The position numbers were made by a program, and so were the translations under genes. The notes under the pieces were generated by a model that ran no database searches, was not told where the DNA came from, and saw only the letters and a list, made by a program, of their open reading frames with translations. A stretch of DNA of 64,000 nucleotides from assembly GCF_003096675.1 (NCBI RefSeq), contig NZ_QEKW01000007.1, forward strand, positions 124,001 through 188,000. The letters run 5' to 3'. The stretch comes from Actinomycetospora cinnamomea. Lineage in GTDB: Bacteria > Actinomycetota > Actinomycetes > Mycobacteriales > Pseudonocardiaceae. This document shows, one piece after another, positions 55,920 to 64,000 of this stretch (its first letter is position 1; each line of letters begins with the position of its first letter).

Positions 55920-56846
55920 TCACGGCGCGAGCAGCCCGGCGAGTTCGGCGTGCAGCGCGGTCACCGCGGCGTCGGCGACGGGCACCGCAGCGGTGAACCC
56001 GTAGAAGCCGTGGACGAGCGTGGGGTGCTCGCGACGGCGGACGTCCACACCCGCCGCGGCGAGCGCGTCGGCGTACGCGTGCCCGGCGTCGCGCAGTGGG
56101 TCGTAGCCCGCCGTCGCGACGATCGTCGGCCCGAGCCCCGCCAGGGTCGGCGCACGCAACGGCGACAGGCGGGCGTCGCCACGTGGGTCGTGGCCGGCGA
56201 GGTAGAGCATCGAGCAGGCGCGCACGTCACCCGCCGTGAGCCAGTAGCCCTCGGAGTTCTCCCGCAGGGACGGGTAGCGCGCCTCGAAATCCGGCGGCGG
56301 GTACACGAGCAGGCTCGCCGTCGGCCCGCGCCCCTCGTCGCGCAGGGTCAGCGCCGTGACCGCGGCGAGGTTGGCGCCGGCGCTGTCGCCGACCACGGCC
56401 CAGCGCGACGGGCCCTCGTCGTCGAGCAGGGCCCGGACCGCGGCGAGGGTGTCCTCCAGCGGCGCCGGGAACGGGTGCTCGGGGGCCGTCCGGTAGTCGA
56501 CGGCGACGACCACCGCGCCCACGTCGTCCGCCAGCCGCGCGGCGACCGCGTCGTACGCGGCGCCCCCGCCGAGCACCCAGCCGCCGCCGTGCACGAACAC
56601 CACCAGCGCGTCCGAGGTCGGCGCCGCCGGCCGGTGCCGGCGGACGGCCACCCTGCCGACCCGCGTCTCCTCGGGCGGCCGGGCGGGTCCGGACACCTCG
56701 CCGAGCTGCGTGGCGAAACGTTCGCGCGCCTCGGCGACCGGGCCCTCGAACATCCCCGGCTGATCGGCCCAGCGGTCGAGCAGGGCGCGCACGTCGGGGT
56801 CGAGCGGCGCGCGGCCGGAGGTCTCGTGGTCGGGTTCCGCACTCAC
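55920..56846 (-). CDS. Alpha/beta hydrolase, hormone-sensitive-lipase family
   Basis: 308 residues. The HSL oxyanion motif VFVHGGGWVLGG and nucleophile elbow VVGDSAGANLA are clear; TAGYDPLRDAG and HPTLVHGFYGF supply the catalytic Asp and His. A carboxylesterase/lipase with a probably short-chain substrate. I start at GTG 56846 because TAGGCT ends 7 nt before it; the longer frame adds non-conserved sequence. No signal peptide. Confidence 0.87.
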   Translation of the reverse strand: MSAEPDHETSGRAPLDPDVRALLDRWADQPGMFEGPVAEARERFATQLGEVSGPARPPEETRVGRVAVRRHRPAAPTSDALVVFVHGGGWVLGGGAAYDAVAARLADDVGAVVVAVDYRTAPEHPFPAPLEDTLAAVRALLDDEGPSRWAVVGDSAGANLAAVTALTLRDEGRGPTASLLVYPPPDFEARYPSLRENSEGYWLTAGDVRACSMLYLAGHDPRGDARLSPLRAPTLAGLGPTIVATAGYDPLRDAGHAYADALAAAGVDVRRREHPTLVHGFYGFTAAVPVADAAVTALHAELAGLLAP

Positions 56847-57117
56847 CCGGGGGAGCCTAGGCATCCCGGCCGGGGGAACCACCCGCTCGGGCCATGCCGG
56901 CCGCACAGGTGACGGAGAACAATGCCTCCACGTCGCCATCCCACCGTTGCCGAATCGATACCGAAGCCACGGAACCTCGCGGGCGCCGTGGACGTCATTC
57001 CGGTGTCGATCCCCGCGACGCCCCGGCGCTCCCCGGCCCTGCCCGGCCGCCCGGACGCCGGCGCGGCCCCCGACGCGCCCCGCTGGACATCACGACCCGA
57101 AGGACCGACACACCCCG

Positions 57118-57444
57118 ATGGCTCTGCCCTGGCCGCACAGCACGCCCACCCTGCCCCGCCCCGTCCCCGCCGTCTCGCAGGCGGCCCCGGCCCGACCCTC
57201 CGGGGCCGAAGCCTCGCTCACGACGCGCGTGATCACCGCCGCGCGCAGCAACCCCACGCTCGTGCGCCTCGGCGCGGGCGCGACCAGCCCGGTGACCGCG
57301 CTCGTCGTCATGCTCCTCGGCCTGGCGCTGCTGTTCGTGCTCCCGATGGTCGGCCTGCCGTTCGTGGCCCTCGTCGTGCTGCCCGCGGTCGTGCACCAGC
57401 TGCGCCCCGAGAACCGCGCCCTGCTGCGGCGCCGGCGCGTCTGA
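57118..57444 (+). CDS. Small membrane protein, unknown
   Basis: 108 residues: a proline-rich N-terminus, the amphipathic stretch LTTRVITAARSNPTLVRLGA, then one long hydrophobic hairpin (LVVMLLGLALLFVLPMVGLP and FVALVVLPAVVHQL) and a basic tail NRALLRRRRV. Not recognised. ATG 57118 with GAAGGA 13 nt upstream; followed by a strong terminator, which supports it as a real gene. The 270 bp upstream hold no other gene I can support. Confidence 0.5.
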   Translation: MALPWPHSTPTLPRPVPAVSQAAPARPSGAEASLTTRVITAARSNPTLVRLGAGATSPVTALVVMLLGLALLFVLPMVGLPFVALVVLPAVVHQLRPENRALLRRRRV

Positions 57445-57470
57445 CCGCCCGCGAAGGCGCCGCGAACGCA

Positions 57471-57508
57471 CCGACGGCCCCGCTCCCCCTCGGGAGCGGG
57501 GCCGTCGG
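57471..57508. terminator. Intrinsic terminator between convergent genes
   Basis: A perfect 17-bp stem (57471-57487 with 57492-57508) and a CCTC loop, after the small membrane protein and convergent with the gene ending at 57560. Confidence 0.85.
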
Positions 57509-57559
57509 CATTGCGGGCCCGGCGTCGCGCGTGGTCTCCGGGGAGCGCCAAGTCCCGCG

Positions 57560-58237
57560 TCAGCCCGCCGAGGGCGTCGAGGTCGGGGGCTCCGTTGCCG
57601 GGGGCTCCGTGGTCGGGGGCTCGGGCGCCTCCCGGGGGGACGGGCTGGTCGACGGGGACTCCGACGGGGACTCCGACGGGGGCTGCTCGGACGAGGGCGG
57701 GGTCGAGCTCGGCGGGGTCGTGGGCCGGGTCGTGGGCCGGGTCGTGGGCCGGGTCGTGCCCGTCGAGGTCCCCGGCGATGTCCCCGGCGAGGTCACGGGA
57801 CGCCGGTCCCCGTTCGAGGTGGGGCGCTCGGGTCGCGGGTCGGGGGCGGCGCCGACGGGAGCCGGGGCGCCGGCGGCCGGCGGGACCGCGGACTCGACGG
57901 GCTCGGGCAGCGGCCGGCGGTCGGCACGCAGGTCGAGGTCGGCCACGGTCGGGGTGATCGTCGTCGGTCCCGTCGACGCCGGGAGCGCCGGCGCGGCCAC
58001 GGGCGTGCCCCACGGCAGCGGCGTGTCGACCTCGGCGACGGTGTCGGGCACGCCGACGGTGGTCGAGGCCTGGGTGATCGTCTGGTACACCGCCGTGCTC
58101 AGCGACGCGACCCCGACGAGCCCGACACCGAGACCCGCCGCGATCCGCGAGCGCACGCCGCGGGGCTCGGGCGGCGCCGCGTCGCACGGCGTCTCGGAGG
58201 CGAGCCCCGGCGGGGGTCCGAACACGGGCTCGGTCAA
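57560..58237 (-). CDS. Membrane-anchored protein with Pro/Ser/Thr-rich repeat tail
   Basis: 225 residues from a TTG start (58237), chosen because GGAGAGGGAGG lies 5 nt upstream. A short cytoplasmic N-terminus, one helix (IAAGLGVGLVGVASLSTAVY), a central Pro/Ala-rich stretch, then a C-terminal tail of RPTT, PPSS, SESPSES and TEPPATEPPT repeats. The topology suggests a wall-spanning or surface-exposed stalk, a likely glycosylation target. The tail is encoded by 12-bp DNA repeats at 57715-57760. No enzymatic domain is seen. The 279 bp upstream, to the next gene, hold nothing I can name. Confidence 0.6.
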   Translation of the reverse strand: MTEPVFGPPPGLASETPCDAAPPEPRGVRSRIAAGLGVGLVGVASLSTAVYQTITQASTTVGVPDTVAEVDTPLPWGTPVAAPALPASTGPTTITPTVADLDLRADRRPLPEPVESAVPPAAGAPAPVGAAPDPRPERPTSNGDRRPVTSPGTSPGTSTGTTRPTTRPTTRPTTPPSSTPPSSEQPPSESPSESPSTSPSPREAPEPPTTEPPATEPPTSTPSAG

Positions 58238-58516
58238 CGGGCCTCCCTCTCCTCGTGGTGCGCCACGCCGCCCCGGGGGGCGGTCCCGGGGCGGCGCCAC
58301 CTGATCCAACGCGACGAAGGTGTGACCGTGGCTCGGACGATCGGGCGGAGCCTCGTGAGCCCGGACGGCCCAGCACCGTGGCGCGCAAACGCCATGCTGA
58401 CCAGCGCGGACGCCGCCGACGACCACCACACGCGATGACCGTGGGTGAGGACCGATCACGACGCGTGAGTGACACGGCGGGGTCCGCGGCCCCGGACGGC
58501 CCTACCATCTCGCCGT

Positions 58517-59665
58517 GTGACCGCTGAGCAGCTGCCCGAGGAGCACCGCGACGACGCGGCGCCCGCCCCGACCGGCGGACGCCCGCCCGGGGCGACGGCC
58601 CCCGGGCTCGCGCTGAGCGCGACGCAGGCCTGGGAGAACGTGCGGGACTACGTCGTCCACGGCGGCCATCTCGCCGACACCCGGCGCATGCCCCGCCTGC
58701 CGATCCTGCACGGCGACGGCTACACGGTGCACCGTTACGAGCCGACCGTCGCCCCGGACCCGGCCCTCGCCCGGCTGCTGCTCGTCCCGCCGCTCGGAGC
58801 GCCCGACTTCGCGTTCGACCTGCGCCGCGGCGCGAGCCTGGTCGAGGATCTGCTGGCCACCGGGCGCGAGGTCTGCATCGTCACCTACGAGTCCACCGGG
58901 CGGGCCGCCGGCCGTCGCGGGCTGGAGCTGTGGGTCGACGAGATCGTCCCGGCGGCCCTGTACGCGGTGTCCCGCCGCCACGACGACACCCCTGTGCACC
59001 TCGTGGGCTGGAGCCTCGGCGGCCTGTTCACCCTGCTCGCCGCGGCGAGCGGGGTCTCCGGCGCCCCGATCCGCTCGGTGACGGCCTTCGCCTCGCCGGT
59101 CGACGTGTCGGCGGTGCCCCTGGTGGCACCGTTCCGCTCGGTGGCCGAGTACACGGGTGGTCGCATCTTCTCGGCGGCCTACCGCACGCTCGGCTCGTTC
59201 CCCGCCACGGCGGTGAAGTGGGCGTTCCAGCTGACCAGCGTCGAGCGCTACCTCACGAAACCGGTGACCCTGCTGACCCACCTCGACGACCGGCAGCTGC
59301 TCGAGCAGATCGAGGCCGTCGACGTCCTCATGGACAACATGACCGCCTACCCGGGGCGGGCGTTCGGGCAGATCTACCACCACGTCATCCGGTCGAACGA
59401 CCTCGCGCAGGACGAGCTGCGCCTGGCCGGGCGCCCGGTGCGGCTCGCCGACGTGCGGGTCCCGGTGCTGCTCGTGGCGGGCGCCGACGACGTCATCGCG
59501 CCCGTCGCCGCCGTCGAACGCGCCACCGAGCTGCTGACCGGGAGCCCCGACCTGCGCTTCGTCGTCCGTCCAGGAGGCCACCTGGGCGTGCTGGCCGGCC
59601 GCCGGGCCCGGGAGAGCTCGTGGCGCGATCTCGAGGACTTCCTCACCGCGCACGAGCGCGACTGA
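58517..59665 (+). CDS. Alpha/beta hydrolase of the PHA-synthase-like group
   Basis: 382 residues resembling class III polyhydroxyalkanoate synthase-related hydrolases: [27 protein letters not shown] (two runs: [27 protein letters not shown]), [15 protein letters not shown], nucleophile elbow [11 protein letters not shown] (Ser166), [15 protein letters not shown] and [12 protein letters not shown]. True PhaC uses Cys in the GxCxG elbow; Ser here argues against polymer synthesis and for an esterase. TACCAT (58504-58509) lies 7 nt before GTG 58517, suggesting a leaderless mRNA. Confidence 0.78.
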   Translation: MTAEQLPEEHRDDAAPAPTGGRPPGATAPGLALSATQAWENVRDYVVHGGHLADTRRMPRLPILHGDGYTVHRYEPTVAPDPALARLLLVPPLGAPDFAFDLRRGASLVEDLLATGREVCIVTYESTGRAAGRRGLELWVDEIVPAALYAVSRRHDDTPVHLVGWSLGGLFTLLAAASGVSGAPIRSVTAFASPVDVSAVPLVAPFRSVAEYTGGRIFSAAYRTLGSFPATAVKWAFQLTSVERYLTKPVTLLTHLDDRQLLEQIEAVDVLMDNMTAYPGRAFGQIYHHVIRSNDLAQDELRLAGRPVRLADVRVPVLLVAGADDVIAPVAAVERATELLTGSPDLRFVVRPGGHLGVLAGRRARESSWRDLEDFLTAHERD

Positions 59666-59739
59666 CGCGGGTTAGGGGCTCGCGCGCGGTCGGGTACGCC
59701 CCGCCGGTTCGCGCCATCCCCACCACGAGGACTTCCTCC

Positions 59740-61446
59740 ATGACCGACGTGTCCAGCAAGGGTCCGGCGCCGGGCGACAGCCAGAACGACCCTGGCGCCG
59801 CGGTGCTGACCAACCGGCAGGGCCACCCGGTCTACGACAACCAGAACCAGCGCACGGTCGGCGCCCGCGGGCCGGCGACGCTGGAGAACTACCAGTTCCT
59901 CGAGAAGATCAGCCACTTCGACCGGGAGCGCATCCCCGAGCGCGTCGTGCACGCCCGCGGCGCCCTGTCCTACGGCTACTTCGAGTCCTACGGCACCTGG
60001 GGCACCGGTGACGACGCGGAGCCCATCAGCCGCTACACCCGCGCCAAGCTGTTCGCCGAGCAGGGCAAGCGCACCGACGTCGCCGTCCGCTTCTCCAGCG
60101 TCATCGGCGGGCGCGACTCCACCGAGTGCGCGCGCGACCCGCGCGGTTTCGCGGTGAAGTTCTACACCGAGGACGGCAACTGGGACCTCGTCGGGAACAA
60201 CCTCGCGGTCTTCTTCATCCGTGACGCCATCAAGTTCCCGGACGTCATCCACGCGCTCAAGCCGGACCCCGTGACGTTCCGGCAGGAGCCGAACCGGATC
60301 TTCGACTTCATGTCGCAGACGCCGGAGAGCATGCACATGCTCATGAACCTGTTCAGCCCGCGCGGGATCCCGTCGGACTACCGCCACATGCAGGGCTTCG
60401 GCGTCAACACCTACAAGTGGCTCGACGAGAACGGCGAGTCGGTGCTGGTCAAGTACCACTGGATCCCGACCCCGGGCGTTCGCTCGATGACCGAGGAGGA
60501 CGCCGCCAACATCCAGGCGTACGAGCTCGGGCACGCCACCAAGGACCTGTACGAGGCCATCGAGAACGGCGACTACCCCGAGTGGGAGCTGCGCGTCCAG
60601 ATGATGGCCGACGGCGAGCACCCGGAGCTCGACTTCGACCCACTCGACGACACCAAGACCTGGCCCGAGAACGACTTCCCGGCGAAGCCCGTCGGCAAGA
60701 TGGTGCTGAACCGGAACGTCGTCAACCAGTTCGCGGAGAACGAGCAGATCGCGTTCGGCACCGGCGTGCTCGTCGACGGTCTCGACTTCTCCGACGACAA
60801 GATGCTGGTCGGTCGGACGTTCTCGTACTCCGACACCCAGCGGTACCGCGGCGGGCCCAACTACCTGCAGCTGCCGGTCAACCAGGCGAAGAACGCCCGG
60901 GTGGCCACCAACCAGCGCGACGGGCAGATGGAGTACCACGTCGACCACGCTCCGGGCACGAACCCGCACGTCAACTACGAGCCGTCGATCCACGGCGGCT
61001 TGCGGGAGGCGCAGTACCCGCAGCACGACGAGCAGGGCCCGGTGATCGAGGGCCGGCTGACGCGCAAGCGCATCCCGCTCACCCAGGACTACCTGCAGGC
61101 CGGCCAGCGCTACCTGCTCATGGAGGACTGGGAGCGCGACGATCTCGTGAACAACTTCGTCACCCTCCTCGGCCAGTGCGAGCGCGACGTGCAGGAGCGC
61201 ATGGTCTGGCACTTCTTCATGGTGGAGGACGAGCTGGGCGAGCGGGTCGGAGAGGGCCTGGGCATCAAGGCCTCCGACGTGTCGCACCTCGAGCCGCTGG
61301 AGAGCCAGACGCTCTCCGAGTCCGACCAGCAGCGCCTGGCCGACCTCGGCAACAACGGGCGTCGGGACGTCGAGGGTCTGGTCATGACCCACTGCGTCCC
61401 CGACGAGCGGCACGTGGTCAGCCGGTACGCCGGACCGGAGTCCCAC
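59740..61446 (+). CDS. katA: Monofunctional heme catalase, no in-frame stop before its terminator
   Basis: Clade 3-type catalase decomposing hydrogen peroxide. Catalytic His in [15 protein letters not shown], Asn in [15 protein letters not shown], and the heme-ligand Tyr in [12 protein letters not shown]. Recognisable coding runs to about residue 569 ([19 protein letters not shown], then a short tail). The frame then has no stop: it enters the hairpin at 61448-61487 and stays open antisense through the following genes to 63369. The end given is the last codon before the hairpin. A lost stop codon, a small deletion near 61446 or a base error could explain this. ATG 59740; a GAGG lies about 10 nt upstream. 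Confidence 0.85.
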
Positions 61447-61447
61447 G

Positions 61448-61487
61448 CGAAGGGCCCCTCGCCCGGCTCCGGGCGAGGGGCCCTTCG
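61448..61487. terminator. Strong hairpin after catalase, convergent with the DUF2795-like gene
   Basis: A perfect 19-bp stem (61448-61466 with 61469-61487) with a 2-nt loop. The catalase frame runs into it without a stop. Confidence 0.85.
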
Positions 61488-61510
61488 TGCGACCTGCGGG
61501 GGTGTGCCGG

Positions 61511-61741
61511 TCAGCGCGCCTCGGGCGGGATCTCGTCGGGGTGGTCGTCCTCGGCGAGCGACACCGAGGCGACGACGTCGGCCGGGCTCCCGTACTCGAC
61601 CGGCGGGATCGCGCGCAGCGCGCGCACGGTCTGCTCGTCGCCGGTCCGCTCGGCGGCCGCGACGATCCGGTCGCGGTCGGCGGGGAACGACAGGCCGTCG
61701 AGGGCGGCGTCGAGGCGGTCTCGGGTGGTGGACGCGGACAC
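61511..61741 (-). CDS. Small DUF2795-like protein
   Basis: 76 residues: [50 protein letters not shown] (in shorter runs) and an acidic tail. The pattern LxGLxFPAxRDxIVxAAExxG followed by LRAIPxxxY is the DUF2795 fold, common as small actinobacterial proteins. GTG 61741 has GGAGGAG 6 nt upstream. The frame is open to ATG 61861, which would add an odd [11 protein letters not shown] repeat encoded by a 12-bp tandem repeat; I regard that as non-coding. Confidence 0.78.
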   Translation of the reverse strand: MSASTTRDRLDAALDGLSFPADRDRIVAAAERTGDEQTVRALRAIPPVEYGSPADVVASVSLAEDDHPDEIPPEAR

Positions 61742-61756
61742 GGGCGGCTCCTCCGG

Positions 61757-61798
61757 GTCGGGACAGCGGTCGGGACAGCGGTCGGGACAGCAGTCGGG
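61757..61798. repeat. 12-bp tandem repeat, 3.5 copies, upstream of the DUF2795-like gene
   Basis: The unit GTCGGGACAGCG begins at 61757, 61769, 61781 and (partial) 61793. Its reverse complement contains CGCTGTC, the same heptamer that defines the repeat at 6915-6976. Confidence 0.9.
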
Positions 61799-61939
61799 CG
61801 GTGGTGCCCGCGCGGGTGCCGCGCGCACACCTCGAGGGCGAACGACATCGATGTTGTTCAACGGGCCCCCTCCCGCTCACCCCGCCGCGGGGCTGCCGTA
61901 CGGTCGGCGCCGCTCCCTGCTCCCCGAGGAAGGACACGG

Positions 61940-62389
61940 ATGGCCGAGACGCTCAAGGCACGCCTTCTCGACTCCGACCGCCGCCCCGCCGTCGTCACCG
62001 ACCTGCAGGGTCTGGTCGACAGCGAGGTCGCGAACAAGAGCGGACTGTCGGGTGGCGTCGTGAAGACGGGCTACGCCGCCGTCAAGAAGGTCAAGCCGGG
62101 CATCATCCCCGAGGCGATCGACAAGATGCTCGACGAGTTCGTCGACCAGCTCGAGCCGTTCTGGGCCGCGTACTCCACCGAGACCGGCGGCGACTTCGGC
62201 GCTTTCCTGGCCGCGCGCCCGCACGAGGCCTCCGAGGCCCTGCTGTCGGTGACCGACCGACGCGCCGAGCGCAGCAGCCGCGCGGCGATCACCTCGGTCT
62301 ACGGCAAGCTGCGCCCGAAGGCCCAGGAGAACGTCGTCGAGGCCCTCCCCGGCCTCGGCACCGTGGTGGAGAAGCACGCGCGCGTCTGA
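61940..62389 (+). CDS. DUF6918-type conserved protein
   Basis: 149 residues, no signal peptide or membrane helix. [44 protein letters not shown] (in shorter runs: [44 protein letters not shown]) is the conserved core of this small actinobacterial family. Function unknown. ATG 61940 is preceded by GAGGAAGG at 7 nt. Ends before a compound terminator. Confidence 0.78.
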   Translation: MAETLKARLLDSDRRPAVVTDLQGLVDSEVANKSGLSGGVVKTGYAAVKKVKPGIIPEAIDKMLDEFVDQLEPFWAAYSTETGGDFGAFLAARPHEASEALLSVTDRRAERSSRAAITSVYGKLRPKAQENVVEALPGLGTVVEKHARV

Positions 62390-62407
62390 CCTCCCCGCTC
62401 CCCCGGC

Positions 62408-62458
62408 GACGGCCCCGGGTCACGGACCACCCCGAACGGTCCGAGATCCGGGGCCGTC
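62408..62458 (+). terminator. Compound terminator after the DUF6918-type gene
   Basis: Outer stem GACGGCCCCGG (62408-62418) with CCGGGGCCGTC (62448-62458); inner stem CGGACC (62423-62428) with GGTCCG (62438-62443). Confidence 0.75.
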
Positions 62459-62542
62459 GCGCGTGGTGGCTCCTTGACCTCGAGGACGGTCGAGGTCGCA
62501 GGCTCGGTGGATCACAGCACGCACCGAGCCCCGGAGGCCCCG

Positions 62543-63172
62543 ATGTCCACGCCCGCTCCCTCGCGCTTCCAGGACGCCTACCTCGCCGGCGAGCCGCCGT
62601 GGGTGATCGGCGAGCCGCAGCCCGCGGTCGTGGCCGCCGAGTCCGGCGGCCTGCTGCGCGGGCGGGTGCTCGACCTGGGCTGCGGCACGGGCGAGCACAC
62701 CGTCCTTCTCGCCGCCCGCGGCTACGACGTCGTCGGCGTGGACTCCGCGCCGGCGGCGCTCGAACGCGCACGGGCGGTCGCCGCCGCCCGCGGCGTCGCG
62801 GCGCGCTTCGTCGAGGCCGACGCGCTGGACCCGGCGGGCCTGCGCGGGTTCGACACCGTGCTGGACAGCGCCCTGTTCCACATCTTCGACGCCGCCGATC
62901 GGGCACGGTACGCCGACGCACTGCGCGACGTCGTGGTCCCCGGCGGCCGGGTCGTGCTGCTCGGCCTCGCGCCCGGGCCGGCGTTCGGACCCGAGGTGTC
63001 CGACGACGACATCCGCACCGCCTTCTCCCGCCCCGGCTGGACCGTCGAGGAGGTGCGCGAGAGCACCTACCGCGGCCGGGTGCCCGACGAGGAGCAGGCC
63101 GACCTGCTGGACGTGCCGGTCGGCGGGCACGTCGACCTGCCCGCGTGGCTCGCGGTCGCGCGGCGGTTCTGA
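62543..63172 (+). CDS. Class I SAM-dependent methyltransferase
   Basis: 209 residues. SAM motif [17 protein letters not shown], motif II-like [25 protein letters not shown] and [13 protein letters not shown] are clear for a methyltransf_11/25 fold. The N-terminus [21 protein letters not shown] is typical of a thiopurine/heavy-metal-type small methyltransferase subgroup, but the substrate is unknown. ATG 62543 with GGAGG at 5 nt. Confidence 0.85.
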   Translation: MSTPAPSRFQDAYLAGEPPWVIGEPQPAVVAAESGGLLRGRVLDLGCGTGEHTVLLAARGYDVVGVDSAPAALERARAVAAARGVAARFVEADALDPAGLRGFDTVLDSALFHIFDAADRARYADALRDVVVPGGRVVLLGLAPGPAFGPEVSDDDIRTAFSRPGWTVEEVRESTYRGRVPDEEQADLLDVPVGGHVDLPAWLAVARRF

Positions 63173-63180
63173 CAGTGCGT

Positions 63181-63225
63181 CGGGCGGTGGGGGCTCGGGC
63201 GGCGGGGGCTCGGGCGGCAGGGGCT
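63181..63225. repeat. 15-bp G-rich tandem repeat, three copies
   Basis: Units CGGGCGGTGGGGGCT, CGGGCGGCGGGGGCT and CGGGCGGCAGGGGCT lie between the convergent methyltransferase and heme-oxygenase genes, reaching the stop codon of the latter. The G-runs could form a G-quadruplex on the plus strand. Confidence 0.85.
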
Positions 63226-63884
63226 CAGGCCGCGAGGTGCTCCGGCGGCACGGTGCCGGCGAGCTCGGCGAGCATCGCGATGTTGAGCTCGAAGGCGTGG
63301 CACGCCTCGTCGGCGATGCGGGCGCGCTCGACGTCGTCCCAGGCGGCGGCGTCGAGCAGTGAGCGGTAGTGCGTGCGGAACAGGGGGACCGGGCCGAGCG
63401 CGCTGAAGTCGTAGAACCGTGAGCCGTCGCCGGTCACCCCGTAGGTGCGCCGCAGCAGCCCGCGTACGGCCTGCCCGCCGGCGAGGTCGCCGAGGTAGCG
63501 CGTGTAGTGGTGGGCGACCCAGCCGCCGGGCCACCGGTCGACCGTGTCCCGGATGCGGTCGACGTAGGTCGCGGTGGCGGGCAGCGGGGTGAGGTCGTCG
63601 GCCCAGGCGGGCCCGCGGAGGAACGCGAGGTCGGCGGCGAGGGCGTCGCGCCGGCGCAGCGCGTCGACGGCGAACCCGCCGACCACCGGGTCGTCGCCGA
63701 AGCGGTCGGCCCCGTCCTCGAGCGCGCCGTAGACGTGCCAGTACTGGGTCACCAGCGTCGCGTAGTCGTCCAGCGCGAGCCGCCCGCCGAGCAGGGCCTC
63801 CATGTAGGTCGAGTGGTGCGCACGCTCGTGGGCCGCGGCGGTCGCGCGACGCAGGACCTGGGAGAAGGGCTGGTGCTCGCTCAC
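63225..63884 (-). CDS. hmuO: Biliverdin-producing heme oxygenase
   Basis: Opens heme to biliverdin, CO and iron for iron acquisition. 219 residues, all-helical heme-oxygenase fold. The proximal heme His lies in [21 protein letters not shown] (His19/20 area, in two runs), and the distal helix is in [15 protein letters not shown] with the flexible GxxG(G) glycines. [11 protein letters not shown] is the classic family signature. GTG 63884 with GGAGG 6 nt upstream. A candidate DtxR/IdeR box lies 53-71 nt upstream. Confidence 0.92.
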   Translation of the reverse strand: MSEHQPFSQVLRRATAAAHERAHHSTYMEALLGGRLALDDYATLVTQYWHVYGALEDGADRFGDDPVVGGFAVDALRRRDALAADLAFLRGPAWADDLTPLPATATYVDRIRDTVDRWPGGWVAHHYTRYLGDLAGGQAVRGLLRRTYGVTGDGSRFYDFSALGPVPLFRTHYRSLLDAAAWDDVERARIADEACHAFELNIAMLAELAGTVPPEHLAA

Positions 63885-63936
63885 GGTCCGCCTCCGGTGT
63901 CGCTGGGCCCACCGGGGACGACACTAGGGTCCGGCG

Positions 63937-63955
63937 GCGAGTAAGGCTACCCTCA
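63937..63955 (-). promoter_or_regulatory. Candidate DtxR/IdeR iron box upstream of heme oxygenase
   Basis: On the minus strand TGAGGGTAGCCTTACTCGC matches 13 of 19 positions of the consensus TWAGGTWAGSCTWACCTWA, with the central AGxxTAGCCTTAC best conserved. TAGTGT just downstream (near 63922) is a possible -10. Iron repression of a heme oxygenase would be expected. Confidence 0.45.
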
Positions 63956-64000
63956 CCTCGTCGGCGCTTCCCGGGACTCGCCAGGCTGCCGGGCCGTGCG

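Noticed and set aside
58930..63369. A 1479-codon open frame on the plus strand
   Set aside because: Its central part is the catalase. The upstream part is a shadow of the PHA-synthase-like hydrolase and the downstream part is antisense or out of frame to other genes; GC-rich DNA rarely shows stops in such frames.

Overview
The window is 64 kb of very high-GC DNA with GTG/ATG starts, frequent 4-bp start/stop overlaps and many leaderless-looking promoters. The gene content (F420-dependent enzymes, the PimB mannosyltransferase, an actinobacterial-type cytochrome bcc-aa3 branch, GlnA1/GlnE/GlnA2) points to an actinobacterium. Gene order follows Mycobacterium tuberculosis Rv2187 to Rv2225 from recall, but with mycobacteria-specific genes missing and others added. 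A Pseudonocardia-like member of the Pseudonocardiales is my best guess; no 16S gene is present to confirm it.

Layout. 1-9.1 kb: end of a FadD15-type acyl-CoA ligase, PimB, an alpha/beta hydrolase, a RipC-like NlpC/P60 endopeptidase, a NYN-domain protein, a DEDDh exonuclease/GIY-YIG fusion and a lone RAM domain. 9.1-17.2 kb: trpD coupled to a degenerate receiver, then ctaE-qcrCAB and the convergent ctaC-ctaF, which together encode most of the bcc-aa3 respiratory branch. 17.4-25.3 kb: asnB, an adenosine-kinase-like enzyme, an ErpA-like iron-sulfur carrier, glycerate kinase, a DUF3043 membrane protein and a cobU-cobT-cobS run for B12 lower-ligand assembly. 25.3-30.3 kb: ilvE, a frameshifted cystathionine beta-synthase, DUF2461, a secreted protein, and a decayed patch with a SnoaL remnant and an ECF sigma remnant. 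30.3-43.6 kb: gcvT-cupin, pepA, lpd, the E2 acyltransferase gene, two oxidoreductases, lipB, an LLM flavin enzyme, lipA, DUF4191 and RDD. The lipoyl enzymes lie beside the genes that make lipoate. 43.6-53.7 kb: the nitrogen module (GlnR box, glnA1, glnE, glnA2), interrupted by a small insertion with a perfect LexA/SOS box between an unknown gene and a Uma2 nuclease gene, and by an MFS gene. 53.8-64 kb: panB and accessory genes, including a catalase with no in-frame stop and a heme oxygenase behind a candidate iron box.

No insertion sequence, CRISPR array, tRNA or rRNA was seen. Most of the window is conserved core chromosome. The unusual material is the SOS-box insertion, the non-stop catalase, the palindrome-scarred sigma pseudogene, a CobT lacking its catalytic glutamate, and several families of dispersed palindromes and 12-15 bp tandem repeats.
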